Below, one piece after another: positions 21,800 to 31,278 of a DNA stretch of 64,000 nt. The stretch is from Lachnospiraceae bacterium (GTDB lineage Bacteria; Bacillota; Clostridia; Lachnospirales; Lachnospiraceae): contig JAILOK010000098.1 in assembly GCA_024690825.1 (NCBI GenBank), positions 43,170 to 107,169 of the forward strand, written 5' to 3'. Within the stretch, counting starts at the first letter, position 1. The number at the start of each line of letters is the position of its first letter. Both the position numbers and the translations under genes were made by a program. The notes beneath the pieces were generated by a model. It had not been told where the DNA came from. It searched no databases and worked only from the letters and a program-made list of their open reading frames with translations.

Positions 21800-24448
21800 A
21801 TGCTGAATTTTAACGATGAAAAAGTACGAAAGTTCCTCTTTGAGGGACTGACCGGTCTTGAAAAGGAAGGTCTGCGGGTTACCGGAGACGGCTTTTTTGC
21901 GCTTACGCCGCATCCTTTTTCGCCGGATGACCGCTATATCGTCCGGGATTTCTGCGAAAATCAGACGGAGATAAACACGCCTCCGAAGGATTCCGCCAAA
22001 GAAGCCTGGGAGGAACTGAAATACCAGACCCAGAGGATAAGGGAGACTCTTAAGAAACAAAAAGAGAGGGAGTATCTCTGGCCGTTTTCAAATCCGCCCT
22101 ATATCCTCGATGAGGAGAATATACCCATAGCGCAGTTTGAAGGCAAAGACAGCTGGAAGACGGAGTACAGAGAATATCTTGCCATGCGCTACGGAAGGTA
22201 CAAGATGACCTTTTCCGGCATCCATTTCAATTATTCTTTTGGCGATGAGCTTCTGAAGGCGGATCATAAGCTTTCCGGCATTTCTGATTTTGAAGAATAC
22301 AAAAATAGTTTCTATGTTTCGCTCGCGGCAAAAGCCCTGCTCTATAACTGGATAGTTGTTGCCGTATCCGCGGCAAGTCCGCTGCTTGACAGTTCTTATT
22401 TTGAAAAGGGAAAGTGCGGGGAGGATGTATTTAACGGCATGGCATCCAGCCGTTGTTCTGACATAGGATACTGGAACTTTTTTACGCCTCTCCTTGATTA
22501 TACGGATCTTCCGTCCTATGTAAAAAGCATTGACAGCATAGAGCAGTATGAGCTGATCAGATCTCCGTCAGAGCTCTATTTTCCCGTGCGCGTAAAACCG
22601 GCGGGAGGATACACAAAAGAAGCGCTGCAGGAAAACGGCGCCGGTCATATCGAACTTCGGATGATAGATCTGAACCCTTTGGATGAAGCGGGTATAGATG
22701 TCCGGGATGTATTTTTTTTCCAGCTCTTTCTGATCTTTCTTGCATGCAGGGAGGATGAGCCGGCAGATGCCAACGCCCAGATCAAGGCGATAGCCAACAC
22801 AAAGAACGCGGCAAGATATGATCTCAAGACGGTTCATCTGGTCACCGAAAAGGGTGAATCCGTATCCATAGCGGATGCGGCCGTAAGATTTATAGATGAG
22901 ATGAGGGGATTTTTTAAGGAATACGGACGCAGGGATATCGAGGATGCGCTTTTATTTGAACGCGCGAAATTTACGGAGATCAGGAACAGGTATGCCTATA
23001 AAGTCCGCGAGCTCTACTCGGACGGTTTTGTGAAAAAGGGCATGAAGATGCTCAAAGGCGAGAGCGGGAAAGCCGAAAATACGCTTCGGTCGCTGCTTTA
23101 TGAAAAATATATCGCTCCGACAAAAAAGAAAAAGGGTGATTTTATCGGCATAGAGATCGAAATGCCGATCCTCAATCTGTCAAAAGAGGGTGTGGATTTT
23201 AAGAATGTCCACCGGGTCACAGCAAAGTTCATGGAGCATTTCGGCTTCAAGCCCGCAAAAACCGATGAAAACGCGGATGTATGCCTGGCAGAGCATGAGA
23301 GTAAAGAGGATTCGCTTTCTTATGACTGCTCCTACAACAATCTGGAACTGTCTTTGGGAAAGGTAAAGGATATCAGCGAGGCAGAGGAAAGGTTTAAAAG
23401 TTACTACGGTTTCCTGCAGGAGTCTTTTGCGGAATACGGATATACCCTCACAGGAATGGGGATCAATCCCTACAGGATATATAATCAGAACATACCTGTG
23501 CCAAACGGCAGATACCGCATGCTCTTTCACCATCTGCACTCCTATGACAGATACCGCACGCTGCCGATGTATTTTCATCCGCATCCCGAGTTCGGCACAT
23601 TTGCCAGCGCGTCTCAGGTGCAGCTTGATGTGACATATGATGATATACCCGAGGTGATCAATACCTTCTCGCTCTTAGAACCCGTAAAGGCGCTTATATT
23701 CTCAAATTCCGTGCTGCTTGGCGAAGCGGAGGATTATCTGTGCTACAGGGATATTTTGTGGGAAAATTCCACCCACGGCATCAACCCCCACAATGTCGGG
23801 CCGTATGAATATACCTTCCGTGATGTGGATGACCTGTTGGATTACATACAGTCGACCAGCATCTACTGCGCTGAAAGAGGCGACAAATACGTGAATTTCA
23901 GGATGATGCCCCTAAGGGATTATTTTATGCAGGATGAGGTTGAAGGCGAGTATTATGCGGACGGCAGGTATCACAAGATCATAATAAACCCGAGAAAAGA
24001 CGATATCGAATACTTAAGATCCTTTAAGCATGAGGATCTGACCTACAGGGGGACCGTGGAATTCAGGAGCGTCTGCTGCCAGCCGATAAAGGATGCAATG
24101 TCGGTGGCAGCCTTTCATGCGGGACTGAAGAAAAAGCTTCATGAACTGACGGGACTTTTAGAGTCGGATCATGTCCTCTATGGGCACGGCTATAACGCAA
24201 CGGAACTTAGGCATCTTTTCATAAGAAAGGATCTGCCATCCTTTGTGGATGCCGATGACGTTTACCTGCTTGCGCAGAAGATCCTTGAGCTTGCAGGAGA
24301 GGGTCTTTATGAGCGAGGATACGGCGAGGAGAGATTCTTAAAACCTTTGTTTGAAAGAGTGAAGAACAGGGAAAATCCGGCTTCCTATATGCTTGGAAAG
24401 CTTTCACAGGGCTCGACTGTCGAGGATATAATAAAAGAATACAGCTGA
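21800..24448 (+). CDS. Fused glutamate-cysteine ligase: GshA-type plus GCS2-type domain
   Basis: 882 residues from ATG 21800 (AGGAG at 21790-21794; the upstream GTG overlaps it). Residues 1-440 follow the GshA/GshAB ligase family: GLEKEGLRV, FCENQTEINTPP, a YREYLAMRYG region, MTFSGIHFNYSF and HIELRMIDLNPLDEAGI. From about 450 the protein does not become the ATP-grasp glutathione synthetase of GshAB. Instead it shows a second ligase-like fold of the GCS2 family: GDFIGIEIEMPI, an HPHPEFGTFASASQVQLDV strand, and YRGTVEFRSVCCQPIKDA near the end. The first half should make gamma-glutamylcysteine. The second may add another gamma-glutamyl or aminoacyl step. The assignment of the second half rests on motif pattern only. 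Confidence 0.75.
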   Translation: MLNFNDEKVRKFLFEGLTGLEKEGLRVTGDGFFALTPHPFSPDDRYIVRDFCENQTEINTPPKDSAKEAWEELKYQTQRIRETLKKQKEREYLWPFSNPPYILDEENIPIAQFEGKDSWKTEYREYLAMRYGRYKMTFSGIHFNYSFGDELLKADHKLSGISDFEEYKNSFYVSLAAKALLYNWIVVAVSAASPLLDSSYFEKGKCGEDVFNGMASSRCSDIGYWNFFTPLLDYTDLPSYVKSIDSIEQYELIRSPSELYFPVRVKPAGGYTKEALQENGAGHIELRMIDLNPLDEAGIDVRDVFFFQLFLIFLACREDEPADANAQIKAIANTKNAARYDLKTVHLVTEKGESVSIADAAVRFIDEMRGFFKEYGRRDIEDALLFERAKFTEIRNRYAYKVRELYSDGFVKKGMKMLKGESGKAENTLRSLLYEKYIAPTKKKKGDFIGIEIEMPILNLSKEGVDFKNVHRVTAKFMEHFGFKPAKTDENADVCLAEHESKEDSLSYDCSYNNLELSLGKVKDISEAEERFKSYYGFLQESFAEYGYTLTGMGINPYRIYNQNIPVPNGRYRMLFHHLHSYDRYRTLPMYFHPHPEFGTFASASQVQLDVTYDDIPEVINTFSLLEPVKALIFSNSVLLGEAEDYLCYRDILWENSTHGINPHNVGPYEYTFRDVDDLLDYIQSTSIYCAERGDKYVNFRMMPLRDYFMQDEVEGEYYADGRYHKIIINPRKDDIEYLRSFKHEDLTYRGTVEFRSVCCQPIKDAMSVAAFHAGLKKKLHELTGLLESDHVLYGHGYNATELRHLFIRKDLPSFVDADDVYLLAQKILELAGEGLYERGYGEERFLKPLFERVKNRENPASYMLGKLSQGSTVEDIIKEYS

Positions 24449-24583
24449 ATAATTCAGATTCTTATACCCTGATCGGAATTTGGGATTGATCTAACGGGAT
24501 CAAATTTGTCCCCCGACATTATACAATTATTTGCCAAAAAGTCGTATAATGATCAGAGAAATATTAAAGGAAAAGGACAGGGT

Positions 24584-25333
24584 ATGAGACAGGAACGGAT
24601 CACAAGCATAGACGAGCTCTTGAAGTTCGTGAATGAACTTGCCGACAGGCACGGGCTCAATCTCTGGTACAGGGGCGAGGATGACTCCACGCTTTCCCTG
24701 ATACCTTCGATACAGCGCACACAGAAAAGGATCGATGCCGAGCGCTTCATAACAAATGATTTCTACATCAAGGCACGTCAGATCATGAACAATCCGCCGG
24801 ACAAGAAGAACTATGCCGGCTGGGTTGCGATCATGCAGCACTACGGCCTTCCGACCCGGATGCTCGACTGGAGCAAATCCCCTCTGATAGCATCATTCTT
24901 TGCAACTGAGACACATATGACGGTACCCGACAAAGATGCATGTGTATGGGTGCTTTCGCCGATGTCGCTTAACGAATCGCAGGGTTTCGGACACTGCATC
25001 TATCCGAACGATGCGGAAACAACACAGGAAATGCTGCTTCCGGCGTTCAAACACAACCACCACAATCACGAACTTGATGACAGGATACTTGCCGTATCGT
25101 CAACAGATAATAACCTGCGTATGTATTCCCAGCAGGCAAACTTCACTGTGCATAATTCGCTCAGGCGCCTTGAAGACATATGTGACGATGAAACGCTGTA
25201 CCGCATCATCATACCGAAAGACCGCAAGAAATACTTTATAGATTCACTCAGGGTGTTCGGTATCACCGAAGGCTCGATCTATCCGGATCTTGATCACATA
25301 TCACGCGATCTCATGCACTCATACGAAATCTGA
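24584..25333 (+). CDS. FRG-domain protein
   Basis: 249 residues from ATG 24584, behind AAGGACAGGG. The longer frame from 24506 has no ribosome binding site. The N-terminal half carries the FRG pattern LWYRGEDDSTLSLIPSIQR, then WVAIMQHYGLPTRMLDWSKSPLIASFFA, a conserved hallmark of the family. FRG proteins are found in defence and mobile contexts and their activity is not settled. A -10-like TATAAT at 24545-24550 lies upstream. It lies 10 nt before a sugar ABC importer, close enough for co-transcription, which is an odd neighbour. Confidence 0.82.
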   Translation: MRQERITSIDELLKFVNELADRHGLNLWYRGEDDSTLSLIPSIQRTQKRIDAERFITNDFYIKARQIMNNPPDKKNYAGWVAIMQHYGLPTRMLDWSKSPLIASFFATETHMTVPDKDACVWVLSPMSLNESQGFGHCIYPNDAETTQEMLLPAFKHNHHNHELDDRILAVSSTDNNLRMYSQQANFTVHNSLRRLEDICDDETLYRIIIPKDRKKYFIDSLRVFGITEGSIYPDLDHISRDLMHSYEI

Positions 25334-25343
25334 GGAGACGATC

Positions 25344-26465
25344 ATGAAGATAGTTTTACAGCACCTCACAAAAAAGTTTCCCAACCGGAACAAAAAACAG
25401 GGCGGCGATGTTATCGCAGTCAGCGATTTTGACTTTGAGATACCCGACGGAAAGCTCGTCGGTCTTTTAGGTCCCTCAGGATGCGGCAAATCCACGACCC
25501 TCAATCTTATATCAGGCCTTGAAAAGCCTACCGAAGGAAAAATATTCTTCGGTGATGAAGATGTGACAGATCTGCAGCCGCAGGATCGCGGTGTCGGACT
25601 TGTGTTCCAAAGCTATGCGCTCTATCCGCATCTTACGGTCGAAAAAAACATAAGGTTTCCGCTTGAAAACCTTAAGGGTGATAAAAAACTTTCAAAAGAA
25701 GAAATGGCTGAACGTGTCAAAACAGCGGCAAAGCTTGTTCAGATAGATGAACTTCTCGAAAGAAAACCTTCGGAACTGTCGGGAGGACAGCAGCAGCGTG
25801 TTGCGATAGCAAGAGCGCTCGTTAAAACGCCGGGAGTACTCCTTCTTGATGAGCCGCTATCAAACCTTGATGCGAGACTTAGGCTTAAGACACGTGAAGA
25901 GATCAGAAGGATACAGCGCGAAACAAAGATCACGACAGTGTTTGTTACCCACGATCAGGACGAGGCAATGAGCATATGCGATCTGATCGTTGTCATGAAA
26001 GACGGGATAATGATGCAGATGGCAAAACCCCAGGATGTATACGATGATCCGGTAAATCTTTTTGTTGCCGGGTTCCTCGGGACTCCCGCGATAAACATAT
26101 TCGAGGGAAAGATGAAGGACGGCCGGCTTTTTATAGGAGAAGATGCAGTACTTGAGTCGGACGAATTCCAGAATGACCGGGATGTATATGCTGCGATCCG
26201 TCCGGAAGGGTTCAGGCCGGATGATAACGGTCCGTTTAAGTGCAGGCTGGAGCGGCTCGAAGTCATGGGAAGGGATGTTTCGATAATATCCGCACATGAT
26301 GGGGTGTTAAACGATACCGGGCTCATACGATCGATAGTTGATGCGGACAACAGGATCGATCCGGACAGTCGGGAAGTGAGATTTTCGCTCAAACCGCACA
26401 AAGTCTTTGTGTTTGATAAAGAAACGGAAGAACGTATAAGATTTGAGGTGGCGGATGGACGGTAA
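25344..26465 (+). CDS. Sugar ABC importer ATPase (MalK/UgpC type)
   Basis: 373 residues; ATG 25344 after TGAGGAG. Walker A GPSGCGKST, Q-loop FQSYALYPHLTV, signature LSGGQQQRVAIARAL, Walker B LLLDEPLSNLDARLR, switch His FVTHDQDEAMS. The C-terminal 130 residues form the OB/TOBE regulatory domain (FLGTPAINIFEG, AIRPEGFRP) of carbohydrate importers. The gene overlaps the first permease by 11 nt. Confidence 0.93.
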   Translation: MKIVLQHLTKKFPNRNKKQGGDVIAVSDFDFEIPDGKLVGLLGPSGCGKSTTLNLISGLEKPTEGKIFFGDEDVTDLQPQDRGVGLVFQSYALYPHLTVEKNIRFPLENLKGDKKLSKEEMAERVKTAAKLVQIDELLERKPSELSGGQQQRVAIARALVKTPGVLLLDEPLSNLDARLRLKTREEIRRIQRETKITTVFVTHDQDEAMSICDLIVVMKDGIMMQMAKPQDVYDDPVNLFVAGFLGTPAINIFEGKMKDGRLFIGEDAVLESDEFQNDRDVYAAIRPEGFRPDDNGPFKCRLERLEVMGRDVSIISAHDGVLNDTGLIRSIVDADNRIDPDSREVRFSLKPHKVFVFDKETEERIRFEVADGR

Positions 26466-27345
26466 GGTCAAGTTAAAAGCCTGGCTGTATCTTTTGCCGG
26501 CAATATTGTTTTTGGGCGCATTTCTGGTATACCCACTCATCGATGTTTTTGTGTATTCGTTCGAGGAAGGCTACAACTTTGCAACGCAGACCTTTTTCGG
26601 AACGGGTTTCTACAACTATTCCTATGTCCTTCGTGACCCGTATTTCATTCAGGCACTGAAGAATACATTCATCATAGTCATCATAACAGTACCGGTGTCA
26701 ACGCTTCTGGCGCTTCTTATCTCACTTGGCTTAAGTTCGATCAAACCTCTTAGGGAGCTGTTCCAGACGATATATTTCCTGCCGTATGTAACCAACACGC
26801 TTGCCGTCGGTCTCGTGTTCATGATACTGTTCAAAAAGACCGCATACTCGGACGGCCTTGTAAATATGCTCATAAACTTCTTTGGAGGAGAGAGCGTCGA
26901 TTTTATTACGGGACCGTACGCCGCGAAGATGTTTGTCATGTGCCTGTATACTGTATGGATCGTACTCCCGTTCAAGATACTGATACTGACATCAGCGCTT
27001 GCGAGCGTGCCGAAAGTCTATTACAGCGCTGCACAGGTTGACGGGACAAGACCGTTTCGGATATTTTACAGGATCACGCTCCCGATGATCTCGCCGATGA
27101 TATTTTATCTGGTCATAACCGGTTTCATCGGCGCGTTCAAGGCGTATTCGGATGAAGTGGCACTGTTCGGGACGGATCTTAATTCCGCGGGAATGAATAC
27201 AATAGTCGGATATATCTATGACATGCTTTACGGCAATTCGGGCGGATACCCGAGCTTTGCGTCGGCTGCGGCGATAATACTGTTTGCCATAGTCCTGACG
27301 ATCACGGTCATCAACCTTCTGGTCAGCAAAAAGGTATCGGTTTAA
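26455..27345 (+). CDS. Sugar ABC importer permease (MalF/UgpA type)
   Basis: 296 residues from ATG 26455. Six membrane helices and the EAA loop SALASVPKVYYSAAQVDGTRPFRIFYRITLPMISP that contacts the ATPase. The first permease of a heterodimer. The start overlaps the ATPase gene. Confidence 0.92.
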   Translation: MDGKVKLKAWLYLLPAILFLGAFLVYPLIDVFVYSFEEGYNFATQTFFGTGFYNYSYVLRDPYFIQALKNTFIIVIITVPVSTLLALLISLGLSSIKPLRELFQTIYFLPYVTNTLAVGLVFMILFKKTAYSDGLVNMLINFFGGESVDFITGPYAAKMFVMCLYTVWIVLPFKILILTSALASVPKVYYSAAQVDGTRPFRIFYRITLPMISPMIFYLVITGFIGAFKAYSDEVALFGTDLNSAGMNTIVGYIYDMLYGNSGGYPSFASAAAIILFAIVLTITVINLLVSKKVSV

Positions 27346-27349
27346 TAAC

Positions 27350-28192
27350 ATGAAAATGAAACGAGCGGAAATCATAAAAAAATCTTTTATATACTTTTGC
27401 CTGGCGCTCTGGGCCATTATAGTCCTGTTTCCGTTTTACTGGATGCTCCTGACCTCTGTCAAGAGCTACAGCTCCTATAACAGGGAATACATACCCAAAT
27501 TCTATGCAACGGACCCGACGCTTGCAAACTATGCCGATGCGTTCACATCGGTCCCTCTGTCAAGGTATCTTGTTAACACGCTCGTATTCACGCTTATAAC
27601 TACGGCCCTGATGCTGATAGTGATAACACTCGCGGCATTTGCATTCGCAAGACTGTCGTTTCGCGGCAGGGATCTCGTGTTCACTCTGTTCCTGGCGCTT
27701 ATGATGATACCAAATGAGCTTGTCATAATCACAAACTATGTCACTATCACTGATCTGGGACTCAGAAATACCTTTGCCGGACTGATCCTGCCGTCGGTAA
27801 CATCGGTGTTTTATATCTATCTGCTGAAGGAAAACTTTGCGCAGGTCGGTGACGATCTGTACAAGGCCGCCAAGGTTGACGGCACATCGGACCTGCGGTA
27901 TCTCATCAAAGTCCTTATCCCGATATGCAGACCGACAATGATTACTATTATCATCCTTAAGGTCATCGAGTGCTGGAACTCATTTGTATGGCCGAGGCTT
28001 ATTACGGATAAGGAGGAATTTTTCCTCGTCTCAAACGGGATACAGCAGATACGGGAGAACGGTTTCGGACGCGAGAACATCCCCGCGATGATGGCGGCCG
28101 TTGTTATTATCTCACTGCCTCTCATAATACTCTTTCTGATATTCCGGAAGAAGATCATGGAAGGTGTAGCGACCGGAGGAACCAAGGGATGA
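27350..28192 (+). CDS. Sugar ABC importer permease (MalG/UgpE type)
   Basis: 280 residues, six helices. The N-terminal ALWAIIVLFPFYWMLLTSVK and the EAA loop (DDLYKAAKVDGTSDLRYLIKVLIPICRP) are typical of the second permease. It starts 4 nt after the first permease and overlaps the binding-protein gene by ATGA. Confidence 0.92.
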   Translation: MKMKRAEIIKKSFIYFCLALWAIIVLFPFYWMLLTSVKSYSSYNREYIPKFYATDPTLANYADAFTSVPLSRYLVNTLVFTLITTALMLIVITLAAFAFARLSFRGRDLVFTLFLALMMIPNELVIITNYVTITDLGLRNTFAGLILPSVTSVFYIYLLKENFAQVGDDLYKAAKVDGTSDLRYLIKVLIPICRPTMITIIILKVIECWNSFVWPRLITDKEEFFLVSNGIQQIRENGFGRENIPAMMAAVVIISLPLIILFLIFRKKIMEGVATGGTKG

Positions 28193-29802
28193 GAAGGATA
28201 ACGCTTATTTTTGCAAAATATCTGATCCCTGTCTTTGTATTGGCCTGTCCTGTCTTCCTTACAGCCTGTCACGGCTCGAAAGGTCTTCCGGAATTTGTGA
28301 TGCCTGAAGAATTTGACGAGTCAAGGCAGTATGAGATCACTTTCTGGGCAAAGAATGATACGAACAAGATCCAGACCGACATATATAAAAGAGCCATATC
28401 GGAATTTGAAAAGCTTTATCCGAACATCACCGTCAATATGCGTCTGTATACGGATTACGGCCGCATATACAACGATGTCATAACAAACATTTCCACCGGA
28501 ACAACACCGAATGTATGCATAACTTATCCCGATCATATAGCGACCTATATGAAAGGGATCAATATCGTCGTGCCGCTCGATGAGATTTCGTGTGATGAAA
28601 AATACGGGTTTGGAGGAAGTGCGCTTAAGTTTGACGGTCCCAAAAAGGAAGAGATAATAGAAAAGTTCATGAATGAATGCAGGCTTTCGGGGACGCTGTA
28701 TGCCCTTCCTTTCATGCGCTCCACGGAAGCATTATACATAAATGAGGATTTGGTAAAAGCTTTGGGATATGAGGTTCCGGATATCCTGACATGGGATTTT
28801 GTGTGGGAAGTATCCGAAAAGGCGATGAAAAAGAACGCTGACGGAACATTTGCGGTAAACGGACAGAAGGTTCTGATACCGTTCATATACAAATCCACCG
28901 ATAACATGATGATCTCACAGCTTCGGCAGAAAGACGCGCCGTATTCGACGGAAGAAGGCGATATAGGGATCTTCAATGAAACAACGACCGGACTGCTGCT
29001 TGAGACCGCAAAACATGCGGGGACCGGAGCATTCTCTACGTTCAAGATATCAAGTTATCCCGGCAACTTCCTGAATGCCGGTCAGTGTATATTTGCCGCA
29101 GATTCGACGGCCGGTGCGACATGGATGGGGGCTGATGCACCGCTTTCGGACATAGCCGAAGACAACAAGAAGAGTTTCACCACGATCGTGAGACCGATCC
29201 CGCAGTTTGATGTTAATGATCCCAAGATGATCTCGCAGGGTCCGTCGGTATGTGTGTTCAACAAGGAGGATCCGCAGGAAGTCCTTGCCGCATGGATGTT
29301 CACCCAGTTCCTCCTGACAAATGATGTCCAGAATGCATATGCCGAAACGGAAGGTTATGTGCCGGTAACAACAAAGGCCAGAAACTCCGATGATTACAAA
29401 GAGTATCTGTCGCTTGCCGGAACGGATAACAATGAGCACTACGGTGTCAAGATGGATGCCTCAAAGCTTCTGCTTGAAAATACCGATAATACATTTACCA
29501 CGGCGGTTTTTTCAGGCTCTGCTTCCCTGCGCGATGCAGCCGGGGCTCTTGTTGAAAATGTTGTAAAGGCTGAGCGCCGCGGAACAAAGGTTGATGAATC
29601 GTTCATTGAAAAAACATACGATGATGTCAGAAGCCTTTATAAACTCGATCAGCTCGGTGGTAAACCGATGTCAAAAGAAGCCGCCGGAAAACTTCCGGCA
29701 GCTTCAAAAGCGCTTCTCATATCACTTGCCGTCGCATGGATACTGATAGCGGTCGTGTATTTTTACGGCAGAATGGCTAAGCGGAAAGATTTCAAGTCTT
29801 GA
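28189..29802 (+). CDS. Solute-binding lipoprotein with an extra C-terminal membrane helix
   Basis: 537 residues. The N-terminal hydrophobic segment ends in a lipobox-like FLTACHG (Cys about 27). The body is a family 1 extracellular sugar-binding protein: YEITFWAKNDTN, a FEKLYPNITVNM strand, ALPFMRSTEALYINEDL, and GPSVCVFNKEDPQEVLAAWMF near the hinge. Residues 505-527 (ALLISLAVAWILIAVVYFYG) form a membrane helix followed by a basic tail (RMAKRKDFKS). That is unusual for this family and would tether both ends of the protein. Last gene of the importer operon. Confidence 0.88.
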   Translation: MRRITLIFAKYLIPVFVLACPVFLTACHGSKGLPEFVMPEEFDESRQYEITFWAKNDTNKIQTDIYKRAISEFEKLYPNITVNMRLYTDYGRIYNDVITNISTGTTPNVCITYPDHIATYMKGINIVVPLDEISCDEKYGFGGSALKFDGPKKEEIIEKFMNECRLSGTLYALPFMRSTEALYINEDLVKALGYEVPDILTWDFVWEVSEKAMKKNADGTFAVNGQKVLIPFIYKSTDNMMISQLRQKDAPYSTEEGDIGIFNETTTGLLLETAKHAGTGAFSTFKISSYPGNFLNAGQCIFAADSTAGATWMGADAPLSDIAEDNKKSFTTIVRPIPQFDVNDPKMISQGPSVCVFNKEDPQEVLAAWMFTQFLLTNDVQNAYAETEGYVPVTTKARNSDDYKEYLSLAGTDNNEHYGVKMDASKLLLENTDNTFTTAVFSGSASLRDAAGALVENVVKAERRGTKVDESFIEKTYDDVRSLYKLDQLGGKPMSKEAAGKLPAASKALLISLAVAWILIAVVYFYGRMAKRKDFKS

Positions 29803-29869
29803 ATTATCTGAAAGGTGGTTTATAATATCTCTGCCATGTAATGACAGTTTTTGGAAGGAAGGAACTATT

Positions 29870-30601
29870 ATGAAAAAGGTAATTGCGATCATTTTGACAA
29901 CTGTATGTGCACTCGCACTTGTCGCGTGCGGCGCCAAAGGCGGAGCTGACAAGAAATCCGAGGGTGTTATGACTTATGAGGAATACCAGGCGGCGGCCAT
30001 TGATTCCGAAGTGACTATCGAGGCATATGTTCAGGCATGCATGAGCTGGTGGGACGGAAAGATAACTCTTTATGCCGCTGACCGTGACGGAGCCTATTTC
30101 CTTTATGAGATGCCCTGTACCGAAGAGGATGCGGCTAAGCTCACACCGGGAACAAAGATCAAGGCAAAGGGTTACAAGTCTGAGTGGTCCGGTGAAGTTG
30201 AGATCATTGATGCAACATATGAGATCGAGGAAGGATCCTACATTGCGGAAGCCGTCGATGTATCGGATCTTCTCGGCAAGGACGAACTAGCTTCGCGTAT
30301 GAACCAGTTTGTGTCATTTAAGGATCTTGAGATCGTTGCATCAACGGACGGAAACGGAAACGAAGCTCCATGGCTGTATAACTGGGACGGATCAGGTGAG
30401 GAAGGAAACGATGTTTACTTCAATGTTTCAAAGAATGGACAGACATTCACATTCCTCGTAAGAGCATATCTTACAGGGCCGGATACCGATGTTTACAAGA
30501 CTGCAAAGACACTTAACATCGGTGATAAGATCGACTGTGAGGGATTCATGTACTGGTATGAGGGCCCGAATCCGCACATCACAAAGATCACGGTTAAGTG
30601 A
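29870..30601 (+). CDS. Lipoprotein with OB-like beta domains
   Basis: 243 residues. Signal peptide and lipobox LVACGAK (Cys about 20). The body has two beta modules: VTIEAYVQACMSWWDGKITLYAADRDGAYFLYEM...GTKIKAKGY, and FVSFKDLEIVAS...VYFNVSKNGQTFTFLV...GDKIDCEGFMYWYEG. Both resemble OB folds seen in exported lipoproteins of Clostridia. Function unknown. AGGAAGGAA precedes the start. It stands alone between two transcription units. Confidence 0.7.
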   Translation: MKKVIAIILTTVCALALVACGAKGGADKKSEGVMTYEEYQAAAIDSEVTIEAYVQACMSWWDGKITLYAADRDGAYFLYEMPCTEEDAAKLTPGTKIKAKGYKSEWSGEVEIIDATYEIEEGSYIAEAVDVSDLLGKDELASRMNQFVSFKDLEIVASTDGNGNEAPWLYNWDGSGEEGNDVYFNVSKNGQTFTFLVRAYLTGPDTDVYKTAKTLNIGDKIDCEGFMYWYEGPNPHITKITVK

Positions 30602-30694
30602 AGTACAGGAGGACAAGGTGCGACGGATATGACAGGATTCTCTACGCTCAGGAAAACTTTATATTTTTTCTTGTAACCGGATATTTATTAAGAT

Positions 30695-30730
30695 CGTCAG
30701 AAAAGGTAATATTACTTTTTCTGACGGTTT
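30695..30730 (+). terminator. Intrinsic terminator
   Basis: CGTCAGAAAAGGTAATATTA and its complement to 30726 form a near-perfect stem followed by GTTTTGTGTTT. It closes the lipoprotein transcript. Confidence 0.7.
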
Positions 30731-30764
30731 TGTGTTTAAATTGGTGCGGATGAAAGGAAAGACA

Positions 30765-31271
30765 ATGGGTAACGATATCGACAAAGTTAAGCTCAGACGT
30801 TTCCAGGATGACCTCAATGTGGGAGGGATCGGAGTAGTCATACTCGGTGCATGGGGTGTTCTGAAAGTCGCCATGCAGATAGTAACGGAAGCAAAAGATG
30901 GTCTCAGTCTTGAAGAGGTTGCTGCTGAGGACAGAGCAGTCACGGGTATTATTGTTATAGCGATACTTGCAGTGGTCCTGCTCATATTATTCCTTATTTT
31001 CAAGATCCATCTTTATATCGGCTTGAATGCATCAAAGGCCGCAAAGGGTGAGCCATTTAAAAAGGGGTATTATGCGGGAGCGATAATACTGCTTGTTCTT
31101 TCCGCCGCGAGTATTTTTCTCTACATTGAAGATTTCAAAGATCTGGATAATATTGATACTACCATGGCTTCGTTTATTGTTGACCTGACCACGATCTACA
31201 TTCTGTGGGTCGTTGTATCAAGTACACGAAAGATAAGAGAGCTTAAGTCATCATTACATACGCAGGAGTAA
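30765..31271 (+). CDS. Four-helix membrane protein of unknown function
   Basis: 168 residues from ATG 30765 after AAAGGAAAG. About four hydrophobic segments (around 17-37, 60-85, 100-120, 130-150) with a charged loop between the first two. No family recognised. It is the first gene of a tight set with the DUF6765 protein and two more membrane proteins. Confidence 0.65.
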   Translation: MGNDIDKVKLRRFQDDLNVGGIGVVILGAWGVLKVAMQIVTEAKDGLSLEEVAAEDRAVTGIIVIAILAVVLLILFLIFKIHLYIGLNASKAAKGEPFKKGYYAGAIILLVLSAASIFLYIEDFKDLDNIDTTMASFIVDLTTIYILWVVVSSTRKIRELKSSLHTQE

Positions 31272-31278
31272 ATTTATC

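Noticed and set aside
24506..24583. Longer N-terminus of the FRG protein
   Set aside because: No ribosome binding site before 24506, and the promoter-like TATAAT lies inside the extension. ATG 24584 has a better site.
30602..30664. Possible 15-residue ORF after the OB-like lipoprotein (ATG near 30636)
   Set aside because: The AGGAGG is about 16 nt away and the peptide runs into the terminator. Too weak to call.
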